Below are positions 7,819 through 16,031 of a stretch of 64,000 nt of DNA, piece by piece. Each line of letters starts with the position of its first letter. Positions within the stretch are counted from its first letter, which is position 1. Below the pieces are notes generated by a model. That model had not been told where the DNA came from and made no database searches. It saw nothing but the letters and a program-made list of their open reading frames with translations. A program made the translations under genes and the position numbers. Source of the DNA: Geovibrio thiophilus (lineage in GTDB: Bacteria; Chrysiogenota; Deferribacteres; Deferribacterales; Geovibrionaceae); NCBI RefSeq assembly GCF_004087915.1, contig NZ_CP035108.1:2728001-2792000 (forward strand), read 5' to 3'.

Positions 7819-10200
7819 TTAACCGAGAAGTGAAAGAGCCATCTGCGGAAGGCTGTTCGCCTGAGCAAGCATGGAGATGTTCGACTGAGCCAGAATCTGG
7901 TTCTTAGTGAATTTTGCCATCTCGTCTGCTATGTCAAGGTCACGAATCCTTGATTCAGCGGCAGTCAGGTTCTCTCTTGTGGTGTCGAGACCTGTCATAG
8001 TGTACTCAAGTCTGTTGATCTGAGCACCTATTGTAGCTCTCACGCCTGATACAGTTTCAAGAGCCTTGTCAAGCTTGGTGATTGATTCCTGAGCGAGCTC
8101 CTGATCAACCATGAGAATGTCATCGATTCCAAGTGAGGTAGTGTCAACCTGCGGTATGTTTGCGAGGATTGTCTGACCTTCGTTGGCGCCTATCTGCATT
8201 TCCATGGCGTTGTCAACAAGGTGAAGCTTGATGTCTTCGCTTTCGCCTGTTGCGGAGAATTCCATTGTTTTCTTAGTGGAATTCCAGCTTATGCTGACTC
8301 CCACATCACTGTCTATCTTAACGTCAACACCCTGAATTACTCCTCTGAGGGTTGAATCGTTAACGGAGTCGGAACCTATAAACTTGCCTGTGTGAGCGTC
8401 AGTAACTTTTATTGTCGTCTCACTGTTCTCCCCTTCCTGAATAGTAGCAAGAGAGAGGGCGTTGATAAGGTTCTGGTCGCCGATGAAGGACAGCTTGCTG
8501 TCGTCGCCGAGGCGCGCGGTCTGGATTACGAAAGTTCCTGCGAGGGCTTCGTTTGAGCTGTCAGTAACATCACCTGTTGAAACATAGTTAACAAGGTTGC
8601 TGTTTACTGTTGCTGCCTCATCGCTGGTTCCGGCTGTAGCGCCCATACCGAGTTCGAGTATTGCGCTGGAAAGCTTGGTTTCAAATTCAGAAACCGTATC
8701 ATCTCCTTCGAGATAGATAGTTGCTGAGCTTCCGTTGCCGAAGATTGTCAGTTCCTGAGGACCGGCTGCGAAAATGTTTACGCCGTCGTCAGTTGTGAAT
8801 CTGGAAATATCTTTCAGTTTTGTTGTGCTGGTCGCAGCTTCGCCGCCGCCTGCCACAAGAAGGTCAAAAGAACCGCCGGTTGTTGAACCGTAAGCAGTGT
8901 CAGTGCCTGTGTCTTCTCTGAAGTTGAATGTCAGGTTGCCCACGTCAAGGTTGCCTGTTTCAACATTAAGAGCAGCATGGTAAACAGTTACGCTGTTGTA
9001 ATCGATAGTGGTATCGCCGTTGTCAACTTTAGTCAGTTCGTTGTTGCCATAGGAAATAATTGCACCGGTTGTTCCTGCGGGACCGCCGGAGATAGCAATT
9101 GTACCGCCGCCTGAGGTTGCTGAGGTATCAACAGCTTCAGTTGTGCTGAGCAGTATTTTATCTCCTGACTGCATGTTGGCATCTGTTCCTATAGCGATTG
9201 AAACTTCGCCTGAGAAACCTGCACCCGTCATGTCTGCAAGATCAAAAACAAGGTTGCCGGCACCGTCATCTCCGCCCTCGATTTCATAAGTTGACTTCTC
9301 GCCTGTTTTGGCGTCAACAAAGGTGGCTTTGAAAGTGTAGTTCGCTGTAGTACCTGCTGACACGGTGAAATTTTCCTGAGCTTCAATCAGAAGATAACCG
9401 GAATCGGCAACTGTACCGCCTGTTGTCCATGTGGCAACAGAACCGAAGTTAGAACCTGCCTGTCTGTAAACGCTCATGGTTGCTACGGAAGAAAGAGTAT
9501 CCGCACCGGCAGTCACGTCTACAGTGTAGTAAGCAGTGCCTGTGGAAGCGAGAGTGTTGGGGTCTGTTACGAAGCCGACGTTGGTTTCGTTTACATCTCC
9601 GCCTGCGGTGACAATTTCAGCGCCGATAGCGTCTTCGTTGAGGGTCATAACGTCTGATTTGTAGACAAAGTTTTTACCGGGGTCTACAGTAACGTTAAGA
9701 TTGTAGTTGCCTTCAGCAACAGCGCTTTTGATAACAACGTCAAGGTCGGAACTGTCGGAAGACCAAAGAGCGGTGGAATCTCCGTTAAGAAGCTTCTTAG
9801 TGTTGAACTCAGTTGAGGAAGCTATTCTGTTGATCTCTTCCTTAAGCTGATCAACCTCTTTCTGGATCTCAGCCCTGTCGTTTGTGGTATAAACACCGTT
9901 GCCCGCCTGAACAGCAAGCTCTCTCATTCTCTGAAGCATGTCCTGAATGTTCTGCAGTCCGCCTTCAGCAGTCTGAAGGAGTGAGATACCGTCCTGGGCG
10001 TTGAGTGAAGCTCTTTTAAGACCGCTTATCTGGCCTCTTAATTTCTCGGAAATTGCAAGACCGGATGCGTCGTCCGATGCCGAGTTGATTCTAAGACCGC
10101 TTGAAAGTCTCTCAAGGGACTTAGATACCGCGTTGTTTGTCTCTCCCAGATACCTCTGAGCTGTCAGAGAAGGGACGTTCGTGTTGATATACATTGCCAT
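7819..10200 (-). CDS. fliC: Flagellin 1, large-domain type
   Basis: This is the filament protein of the flagellum. At 793 aa it is much larger than the usual 280-500. The conserved D0/D1 parts are at both ends: N-terminal [54 protein letters not shown], and the C-terminal half ending [25 protein letters not shown]. Between residues of about 170 and 690 lies a Ser/Thr/Gly/Asp-rich insertion with beta-strand character, probably the surface D2/D3 domains and the place for O-glycosylation by the neighbouring Pse/Maf system. GGAGG lies seven bases before the ATG. It is a close paralogue of the flagellin at 11119-13503. Confidence 0.95.
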   Translation of the reverse strand: MAMYINTNVPSLTAQRYLGETNNAVSKSLERLSSGLRINSASDDASGLAISEKLRGQISGLKRASLNAQDGISLLQTAEGGLQNIQDMLQRMRELAVQAGNGVYTTNDRAEIQKEVDQLKEEINRIASSTEFNTKKLLNGDSTALWSSDSSDLDVVIKSAVAEGNYNLNVTVDPGKNFVYKSDVMTLNEDAIGAEIVTAGGDVNETNVGFVTDPNTLASTGTAYYTVDVTAGADTLSSVATMSVYRQAGSNFGSVATWTTGGTVADSGYLLIEAQENFTVSAGTTANYTFKATFVDAKTGEKSTYEIEGGDDGAGNLVFDLADMTGAGFSGEVSIAIGTDANMQSGDKILLSTTEAVDTSATSGGGTIAISGGPAGTTGAIISYGNNELTKVDNGDTTIDYNSVTVYHAALNVETGNLDVGNLTFNFREDTGTDTAYGSTTGGSFDLLVAGGGEAATSTTKLKDISRFTTDDGVNIFAAGPQELTIFGNGSSATIYLEGDDTVSEFETKLSSAILELGMGATAGTSDEAATVNSNLVNYVSTGDVTDSSNEALAGTFVIQTARLGDDSKLSFIGDQNLINALSLATIQEGENSETTIKVTDAHTGKFIGSDSVNDSTLRGVIQGVDVKIDSDVGVSISWNSTKKTMEFSATGESEDIKLHLVDNAMEMQIGANEGQTILANIPQVDTTSLGIDDILMVDQELAQESITKLDKALETVSGVRATIGAQINRLEYTMTGLDTTRENLTAAESRIRDLDIADEMAKFTKNQILAQSNISMLAQANSLPQMALSLLG

Positions 10201-10338
10201 TTTAATACCTCCGTGTTTTCATGGCCGGCATCCTTGCCGTGTTTACTCTTGGTTTTTGCCGAAATCTTCACCCGCCCCATAAAAGCAGGGGTTCCGTGAA
10301 AACCGATAAAAAGGATCTGAAATTTTTTCAAAAAAAAA

Positions 10339-10386
10339 GACCGATGACAGGATTAAACCTGACATCGGCCCGAGTATTTCAGTACC
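10339..10386 (-). promoter_or_regulatory. Terminator-like hairpin and conserved box in the flagellin 1 leader
   Basis: On the minus strand a box GGTACTGAAATA (10375-10386) precedes CGGGCC, then a stem GGCCGATGTCAGG/CCTGTCATCGGTC (10339-10370, one mismatch and one G-T pair), followed by nine T. It sits between the sigma-28 promoter (10475-10501) and the start codon at 10200, so it lies inside the 5' leader. The same arrangement recurs before flagellin 2. Confidence 0.7.
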
Positions 10387-10474
10387 AATTCTTATTAAGT
10401 TTTATTTCGGCGTTTATAGGAAGATGAGGCTCATATGCTATGTCGCCTTTGGTGTCTTCCTCTTGTTGAATACA

Positions 10475-10501
10475 GTATCGAAAATAGAATAGAGATCTTT
10501 A
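10475..10501 (-). promoter_or_regulatory. Sigma-28 (FliA) promoter of flagellin 1
   Basis: On the minus strand TAAAGATC, 11 bases and TTCGATAC match the FliA consensus (TAAAGTTT, 11, GCCGATAA) with exact spacing. It lies about 275 bp upstream of the start codon. No other FliA or sigma-54 match was found nearer the gene. Confidence 0.7.
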
Positions 10502-10600
10502 GAGGAAAATTTAAAAAAGATCGAAAAATGACGCTAGTTCATTGAGGGAAAAGGATTATAAAAATTATATCCCTTTTTAAAAATCTGCCCGATTAAGGAT

Positions 10601-10624
10601 GGAGGGCAGGCTTACCTGCCCTCC
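10601..10624 (-). terminator. Strong hairpin downstream of flaG
   Basis: GGAGGGCAGG (10601-10610) pairs perfectly with CCTGCCCTCC (10615-10624) around a four-base loop, 44 bp after the flaG stop. No T-run follows immediately, so it may stabilise the 3' end or terminate only partly. Confidence 0.5.
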
Positions 10625-10667
10625 GCTTTATTCTGTTCCTGCTGATGTTCTTTACAAAGAAGTTTCC

Positions 10668-11057
10668 CTAAAACTTTTCATCCAGCATAAGCCCCACCAT
10701 CTCCTTGATGTTCCGGGAGAGCCGAAGAGCCTCTTCGGAGGGGATCTGCTTGATTACACTGCCGTGGTCTTTGTCGATCAGCTTTACGATTACCGCGTTA
10801 AGCTGTTTTTCAACACTGAACTCACGCCTCACATCCATTGTTCTGAGGCTTTCGTTAAGCTTTTCGACTGCGGCCTGTACTTCCTCGGGTTTAACTTTTT
10901 TATTTTCCTTCTCAGTGTCCACCTTTTCGGCAGCGTTGCCGAAGAGTTTTTCATTAACCAGTTTTATTGACTGCGAAACACTCTGAGTTGCCTGTGCTTT
11001 TGCTCCGCTGCCCGCATCGGGTGCACCTGTTTGAACGTTCTTTACAGATTCAATCAT
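10668..11057 (-). CDS. flaG: FlaG family flagellar protein
   Basis: FlaG-family proteins influence flagellar filament length in several bacteria. The 129-residue protein has a Gln/Ala/Ser/Lys-rich N-terminal half and the conserved FlaG core at the C-terminus: EFSVEKQLNAVIVKLIDKD, then GSVIKQIPSEEALRLSRNIKEMVGLMLDEKF. It follows flagellin 2 by 61 bp on the same strand, so the two probably form one operon. An AAGG-type ribosome site lies before the ATG. Flagellin-flaG order is common in polar-flagellate bacteria. Confidence 0.9.
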   Translation of the reverse strand: MIESVKNVQTGAPDAGSGAKAQATQSVSQSIKLVNEKLFGNAAEKVDTEKENKKVKPEEVQAAVEKLNESLRTMDVRREFSVEKQLNAVIVKLIDKDHGSVIKQIPSEEALRLSRNIKEMVGLMLDEKF

Positions 11058-11077
11058 GATTACACCTTATCCATTAT

Positions 11078-11107
11078 CAGGGGAGGCGGTTTTCACCGTC
11101 TCCCCTG
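11078..11107 (-). promoter_or_regulatory. Intercistronic hairpin between flagellin 2 and flaG
   Basis: CAGGGGAG (11078-11085) pairs with CTCCCCTG (11100-11107), with an inner CGGT/ACCG stem. There is no T-run. It probably sets the transcript ratio or protects the 3' end of the abundant flagellin message, with flaG downstream. Confidence 0.5.
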
Positions 11108-11118
11108 AAGTAGCTTTA

Positions 11119-13503
11119 TTACCCTATAAGCGAAAGAGCCATCTGCGGAAGAGCATTAGCCTGCGAAAGCATGGCGATGTTCGACTGAGCCAGAATCTGG
11201 TTCTTAGTGAATTTTGCCATCTCGTCTGCTATGTCAAGGTCACGAATCCTTGATTCAGCGGCAGTCAGGTTCTCTCTTGTGGTGTCGAGACCTGTCATAG
11301 TGTACTCAAGCCTGTTGATCTGAGCACCTATTGTAGCTCTCACGCCGGACACAGTTTCCAGCGCTTTGTCGAGCTTAGTAATAGAACTCTGGGCAAGATC
11401 CTGATCAACCATGAGAATGTCATCAATACCGAGCGAAGTGGTATTTATCTGCGGTATGTTCGCAAGGATAGTCTGACCTTCGTTAGCGCCGATCTGCATT
11501 TTCATGGCGTTGTCAACAAGGTGAAGCTTGATGTCTTCACTTTCGCCGTTAGCCGTGAAGTTAAGCTCTTTAGTGGAAGAATCCCAGCTTATATCCACAC
11601 CGACATCACTGTCTATTTTGACATCAACACCCTGAATAACTCCTCTGAGGGTTCCGTCATTAACCTTGTCGGAACCGATGAATTTGCCTGAGTGAGCATC
11701 AGTGACCTTAATTGTCATTTCGCTGTTTTCACCTTCCTGAATAGTGGCAAGGGAAAGAGCGTTGATGAAGTTCTGGTCGCCGATGAAGGAAAGCCTGCTC
11801 TCTTCTCCGAGACGTGCGGACTGGATCACGAAAGTGCCTGCAAGAGCTTCATTGGTATTGTCAGTATCATCACCTGTTGAAACATAGTTTACGAGGTTGT
11901 TGTTCACGGTGGTGGCTTCGTCGCTGGTGTTTGATGTTGCGCCCATGCCGAGACCGCTTACCATTGCCTCAGAAAGTTTTGTCTCAAAATCGGAGATCGT
12001 GTCGTCACCTTCGATATAGATGGTAGCGGATTTTCCGTTACCGTAGATCGTAAGCTCCTGAGGACCTGCGGCAAAAATATTAACACCGTCATCGGTTGTG
12101 AATCTGGCTATATCTTTGAGTTTTGTTGTGCTCGCCGCTGCCTCTCCGCCGCCTAGAATCTGAAGATCGAAAGTGCCGGCATCAGTTGAGCCGTAAGCAG
12201 TGTCGGTGCCGGTGTTCTCTCTGAAATTGAATGTCAGGTTGCCTATGTCAAGGTTGCCTGTCTCATCATTAAGAACCGCATGGTAAACAGTTACGCTGTT
12301 GTAGTCTATTGTGGTGTCGCCGTTGTCGACCTTGGTCAGCTCATTATTGCCGTAAGACAGAGTCGGTCCTGTTGTGCCGGAAACTCCGCCGGAGAGCTGG
12401 ATTGTACCCCCGCCGGAAGTAGTTGATGTATCAACAGCTTCTGTTGCGCTGAGGAGTATTTTGTCTCCGGACTGCACATTGGCGTCTGTTCCGATGGCAA
12501 ATGAAACTTCACCGCTGATACCTGCGCCTGTAATATCTGCAAGATCAAACACAAGATTGCCGGCACCGTCATCTCCGCCTTCAATTTCAACCGAAGTTTC
12601 CACACCGGTTTTAGCATTTATGAAGGTGGCTTTGAAGGTGTAGTTCGCTGTTGTACCTGCTGACACGGCAAAGTCTTCCTGAGCCTCAAGCAGAATATAA
12701 CCGGAATCGCCAATGGTACCGCCTGTTGTCCACGTGGTTGCTGTGCTGAAGTTAGAGCCTGCCTGCCTGTAGGCGCTCAGTGTAACAAGAGCGGAATCGG
12801 TATCCGCACCTGCGCCCACTGTTACTGTGTAGTAAGACGTGCCTGTGGAAGCAAGAGTGTTGGGATCTGTTACGAAGCCGACGTTGGTTTCGTTTACATC
12901 TCCGCCTGCGGTGACAATTTCAGCGCCGATAGCGCCTTCGTTGAGGGTCATAACGTCTGATTTGTAGACATAGTTTTTACCGGGGTCTACTGTAACGTTA
13001 AGGTTGTAGTTGCCTTCAGCGACTGCGCTTTTGATTATGGCATCCAGAGAGGAATTATCTGAAGACCAGAGAGCTGTGGAATCTCCGTTAAGAAGCTTCT
13101 TGGTGTTGAACTCTGTGGAAGAGGATATTCTGTTGATCTCTTCCTTAAGCTGGTCAACCTCTTTCTGGATCTCAGCCCTGTCGTTTGTGGTGTAAGTTCC
13201 GTTGCCCGCCTGAACAGCGAGCTCTCTCATTCTCTGAAGCATGTCCTGAATGTTCTGCAGCCCGCCTTCTGCGGTCTGAAGAAGTGAAATACCGTCCTGG
13301 GCGTTCAGCGAGGCTCTTTTGAGTCCGCTTATCTGTCCCCTTAATTTCTCAGAAATGGCAAGACCGGATGCGTCGTCCGATGCCGAGTTGATTCTAAGAC
13401 CGCTTGAGAGTCTTTCAAGAGATTTTGAGATGTCGTTGTTTGTCTGTCCCAGATACCTCTGCGCGGTGAGAGACGGAACATTAGTATTGATATACATTGC
13501 CAT
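11119..13503 (-). CDS. fliC: Flagellin 2, large-domain type
   Basis: This 794-residue flagellin is nearly collinear with flagellin 1. N-terminal D0/D1 ([36 protein letters not shown]) and C-terminal D1/D0 (RIRDLDIADEMAKFTKNQIL, ending QANALPQMALSLIG) are almost identical to it. The central domain of about 520 residues is clearly homologous but has scattered substitutions. It is the first gene of a probable flagellin-flaG unit. AAGGAGGAC lies just upstream of the ATG at 13503. A long leader holds a terminator-like hairpin and three 11-base repeats. The pair probably arose by duplication and may exchange sequence by gene conversion. Confidence 0.95.
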   Translation of the reverse strand: MAMYINTNVPSLTAQRYLGQTNNDISKSLERLSSGLRINSASDDASGLAISEKLRGQISGLKRASLNAQDGISLLQTAEGGLQNIQDMLQRMRELAVQAGNGTYTTNDRAEIQKEVDQLKEEINRISSSTEFNTKKLLNGDSTALWSSDNSSLDAIIKSAVAEGNYNLNVTVDPGKNYVYKSDVMTLNEGAIGAEIVTAGGDVNETNVGFVTDPNTLASTGTSYYTVTVGAGADTDSALVTLSAYRQAGSNFSTATTWTTGGTIGDSGYILLEAQEDFAVSAGTTANYTFKATFINAKTGVETSVEIEGGDDGAGNLVFDLADITGAGISGEVSFAIGTDANVQSGDKILLSATEAVDTSTTSGGGTIQLSGGVSGTTGPTLSYGNNELTKVDNGDTTIDYNSVTVYHAVLNDETGNLDIGNLTFNFRENTGTDTAYGSTDAGTFDLQILGGGEAAASTTKLKDIARFTTDDGVNIFAAGPQELTIYGNGKSATIYIEGDDTISDFETKLSEAMVSGLGMGATSNTSDEATTVNNNLVNYVSTGDDTDNTNEALAGTFVIQSARLGEESRLSFIGDQNFINALSLATIQEGENSEMTIKVTDAHSGKFIGSDKVNDGTLRGVIQGVDVKIDSDVGVDISWDSSTKELNFTANGESEDIKLHLVDNAMKMQIGANEGQTILANIPQINTTSLGIDDILMVDQDLAQSSITKLDKALETVSGVRATIGAQINRLEYTMTGLDTTRENLTAAESRIRDLDIADEMAKFTKNQILAQSNIAMLSQANALPQMALSLIG

Positions 13504-13569
13504 ACTGTCCTCCTTGTTGGCATCCCTCAGGCTTCCCTGCCCGGGGCTTGGTACTGAAAGCCTTTTTCC

Positions 13570-13634
13570 TGCGTCGAAAGGGGCTTTCTTGTCTGCGTCG
13601 AAAGTGTTTTGTTATCTTCCTTTTGCGTCGAAAG
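13570..13634 (-). repeat. Three 11-bp direct repeats in the flagellin 2 leader
   Basis: CTTTCGACGCA (minus strand) occurs at 13570-13580, 13594-13604 and 13624-13634, spaced 24 and 30 bases apart, between the leader hairpin and the ribosome site. It is absent from the flagellin 1 leader. It could bind a protein or small RNA; nothing shows which. Confidence 0.7.
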
Positions 13635-13685
13635 ATTTTAAAAATTACTCAAAACAGTCTCTCAGCCACCTCCTTAAAATAAAAA

Positions 13686-13733
13686 GACCGACGGTATCAT
13701 GACTGATTCCGTCGGCCCGATTATTTCAGTACC
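13686..13733 (-). promoter_or_regulatory. Terminator-like hairpin and conserved box in the flagellin 2 leader
   Basis: On the minus strand the box GGTACTGAAATA (starting at 13733) is followed by CGGGCC and by stem GGCCGACGG/CCGTCGGTC (13686-13717) with a 14-base loop, then TCTTTTTATTTT. It lies between the sigma-28 promoter (13797-13823) and the gene. The box is exactly complementary to 13550-13559 close to the ribosome site, which would allow an alternative fold. Confidence 0.7.
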
Positions 13734-13796
13734 GATTTATTTATTCGTATCCTAACTTTCTGTCTTCCGGATTCAAATTATAATCCGCTGATTTCT

Positions 13797-13823
13797 TTAT
13801 CGGAAAAAAATTGCCGCACTTTA
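13797..13823 (-). promoter_or_regulatory. Sigma-28 (FliA) promoter of flagellin 2
   Basis: On the minus strand TAAAGTGC, 11 bases and TCCGATAA are an almost perfect FliA promoter. The predicted transcript starts near 13790, giving a leader of about 285 bases before the ATG at 13503. Confidence 0.85.
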
Positions 13824-14104
13824 ATTTTTTTTCTGATCTTTTTTCAGAAAATTGCCCGCCGCGCTTCTCTGAATAATTTTAGGCTTATTTACAAATAAGT
13901 TATGCGGCGAGATAAAACAAAATAAATAAACAGAACACCCGTGTCATATTTCCTGTTCTTTGTGATCGGCATCAGTAATTTATGGAAACTTATCGTTTAT
14001 GAGCTGTTTTTTTCATCGTTCAGACGGCTCAGGAGCGCCCATGCTTCGTTGACTCAAAGGTTCTTTTTAGGTAGAATCATTTAACACACACAGGGGTGAA
14101 CTTA
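13824..14104 (+). other. AT-rich intergenic region upstream of the maf gene
   Basis: This region separates the divergent flagellin 2 promoter from the glycosyltransferase gene. A small hairpin, TTTTCTGA/TCAGAAAA, lies near 13828-13851. I see no gene here and no convincing plus-strand sigma-28 or sigma-70 promoter, although one must exist for the plus-strand gene. Confidence 0.5.
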
Positions 14105-16021
14105 ATGATAAAACAAAAAAATATGCAGGCGCTCAAAGAACGCCGCCCCGAGCTCCACAGCATGGTGATGAACACTGCACGGTCGACAAAATACAGACTC
14201 ATGCACTCAGAACATCCGAAGAGATACCCTAATCTGGTGAACAACTCAAACGGTATGCTTTTTTACGATAACAGAGACCCCTTGGCAGCCTCAAGAAAAC
14301 TCATAACAGATAAGAAGATAAACGTGCCTACCCTTTCCGTGTTTCTGGGCATGGGGCTTCTTTATAACCTGATGAATTACATGGATATGTTCAGGCTGAC
14401 GGACGCCAGCTTCATTGTAATAGAGAACGATCCGGAGCTTTTTGCTCTTGTTGTCGAATATATAGATATTGAAAAATACATAAGAGACGAACGGGTTTAT
14501 TTTGTGATAGGCAAAAAACCGGAGGAACTCTACCCCATAATGAATTCGCTGATGAACCTCCGGAGCAATAAGTTTTTCGCGAAAGCGATAAACTATATAG
14601 AGGAGCCGGCAGCGTTTGTATCCGCCAAGGACTACTATCTCGGCGCTGTGCGCACAATGAACGACGCAGTGAAGGAAGTTATGCTGTTTTACGGCAACGA
14701 CCCCTTGGATTCGCTCATCGGCATAGACCACACCTTCGTTAATATCAAAGAAATAATAGAGTACCCGGGCATATCAGACCTGAAAGACAAATTCAGCGGC
14801 AGACCGGGTATAGTTGTCGCCACGGGACCTTCATTGAACAAGAATATTCATCTGCTGGAAGGGCTTTACGACAAGGCTGTTATCTGCGCGGTAGATGCCT
14901 CTGTCAGGGTTATGAAAAGGCACGGCTTCAAGCCGCACCTCACCACATCCCTTGAAAGGGTTGAGGCGACAAGCAAGCTCTTTGAAGGCTTAGACGAAGA
15001 GGATGTAAAGGACATTTTCCTAGCCGCCTGCCCTGTCGTACACCCGCTCACCTATGAAAACTTCAAGGGTGAAAGGATAGTTGTTTACAGAAACTTCTCG
15101 ACTTTTGAATGGCTGGATATACCCAAAGGCACGCTGAACATAGGTCCCTCCTCCGCGAACATGGCTTTTAAGGTTCTGGAGTACATAGGGTGCAGCCCCA
15201 TAATCCTCATAGGACAGGATCTCGCCTTCGGTACAGACGACATAACCCACGCAACAGGCAGCACATACGGCGAAAAGGAGCAGCAGTATCTTACGCATCG
15301 CAAAAACCTCATGGTTGAGGGAAACTATGTTCCTCAGATAAAAACAACGAATGTGTGGAACACCTTCCGCAAGTTTTACATGAAGGACGTAGCGGAGTTT
15401 AAGGGCAAGGTGATAAACGCCACGGAAGGGGGCGCAAAGATCCACGGCGCCGAACTGATGACCTTTGCAGAGGCGATTGAGAAACATATACGGAATATTG
15501 CCCCTGCGGACATACCTCAGCAGATTAAAAGCTTTCTCCACAAACCGGATAAAACCGAGGTTCTCGATTATTATGAAAAAACCCTCTCAAAGGTTCAGGA
15601 GAGCATAAGCTACTGCGAAAGCACAATGAAAAAGTTTTACGACGGCTATCTGAAGTGTATGGAATATAAGGAAAAGGTCGCAGATCCTTACAAGGAAAAC
15701 GGGGTTTACAACCACGAAACAGGTGCTTCCCTGATTAAGCAGACGGAATCACTCATGCCGATCTTCTCGGAAAAAACATTTTTCTACATCCTCATGCACT
15801 ATGTTCAGGCTTACTACATCAGAGCTATGGTGGAGATTCAGGGAATACGGGCGGGGCACGACAAAACGGAGGACAAGAACAACGCCATAATGGTTACCAT
15901 GAAGGACATGCTTGCCGTTATGGTGGAATTGATCAAGAAGATGCTTAAACTGCTTCACATACTCAGAACTGTTCTTGAAATCAACCTGAAAAAAATGAAA
16001 AAAGAGAACGGGGAGGATTAG
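14105..16021 (+). CDS. maf: Motility accessory factor, DUF115 flagellin glycosyltransferase (Maf)
   Basis: Maf-type proteins attach nonulosonic acids such as pseudaminic acid to Ser/Thr of flagellin in the cytoplasm before export. The protein (638 aa from the ATG at 14105) has an N-terminal Rossmann-like part with SVFLGMGLLYNLMNYMD and the DUF115 (MptE-like) core: RPGIVVATGPSLNKNIHLLE near residue 235, VICAVDASVRVMKRHGFKPH, and IILIGQDLAFG near 370. A helical C-terminal tail follows. A GGGG eight bases upstream supports ATG 14105 over the GTG at 14096. Its place between the flagellins and the Pse operon strongly supports the role. The enzymatic activity itself is inferred. Confidence 0.88.
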   Translation: MIKQKNMQALKERRPELHSMVMNTARSTKYRLMHSEHPKRYPNLVNNSNGMLFYDNRDPLAASRKLITDKKINVPTLSVFLGMGLLYNLMNYMDMFRLTDASFIVIENDPELFALVVEYIDIEKYIRDERVYFVIGKKPEELYPIMNSLMNLRSNKFFAKAINYIEEPAAFVSAKDYYLGAVRTMNDAVKEVMLFYGNDPLDSLIGIDHTFVNIKEIIEYPGISDLKDKFSGRPGIVVATGPSLNKNIHLLEGLYDKAVICAVDASVRVMKRHGFKPHLTTSLERVEATSKLFEGLDEEDVKDIFLAACPVVHPLTYENFKGERIVVYRNFSTFEWLDIPKGTLNIGPSSANMAFKVLEYIGCSPIILIGQDLAFGTDDITHATGSTYGEKEQQYLTHRKNLMVEGNYVPQIKTTNVWNTFRKFYMKDVAEFKGKVINATEGGAKIHGAELMTFAEAIEKHIRNIAPADIPQQIKSFLHKPDKTEVLDYYEKTLSKVQESISYCESTMKKFYDGYLKCMEYKEKVADPYKENGVYNHETGASLIKQTESLMPIFSEKTFFYILMHYVQAYYIRAMVEIQGIRAGHDKTEDKNNAIMVTMKDMLAVMVELIKKMLKLLHILRTVLEINLKKMKKENGED

Positions 16022-16030
16022 CCTCCCTTT
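16011..16030 (+). terminator. Short terminator overlapping the end of maf
   Basis: GGGAGG (16011-16016) pairs with CCTCCC (16022-16027), followed by TTTAT. It overlaps the maf stop codon, in the 10-bp gap before the convergent pseB. Confidence 0.45.
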
Positions 16031-16031
16031 A

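Noticed and set aside
10201-10667. Sigma-54 promoter for flagellin 1
   Set aside because: No TGGCAC-N5-TTGC match was found; the sigma-28 match at 10475-10501 is good and correctly spaced.
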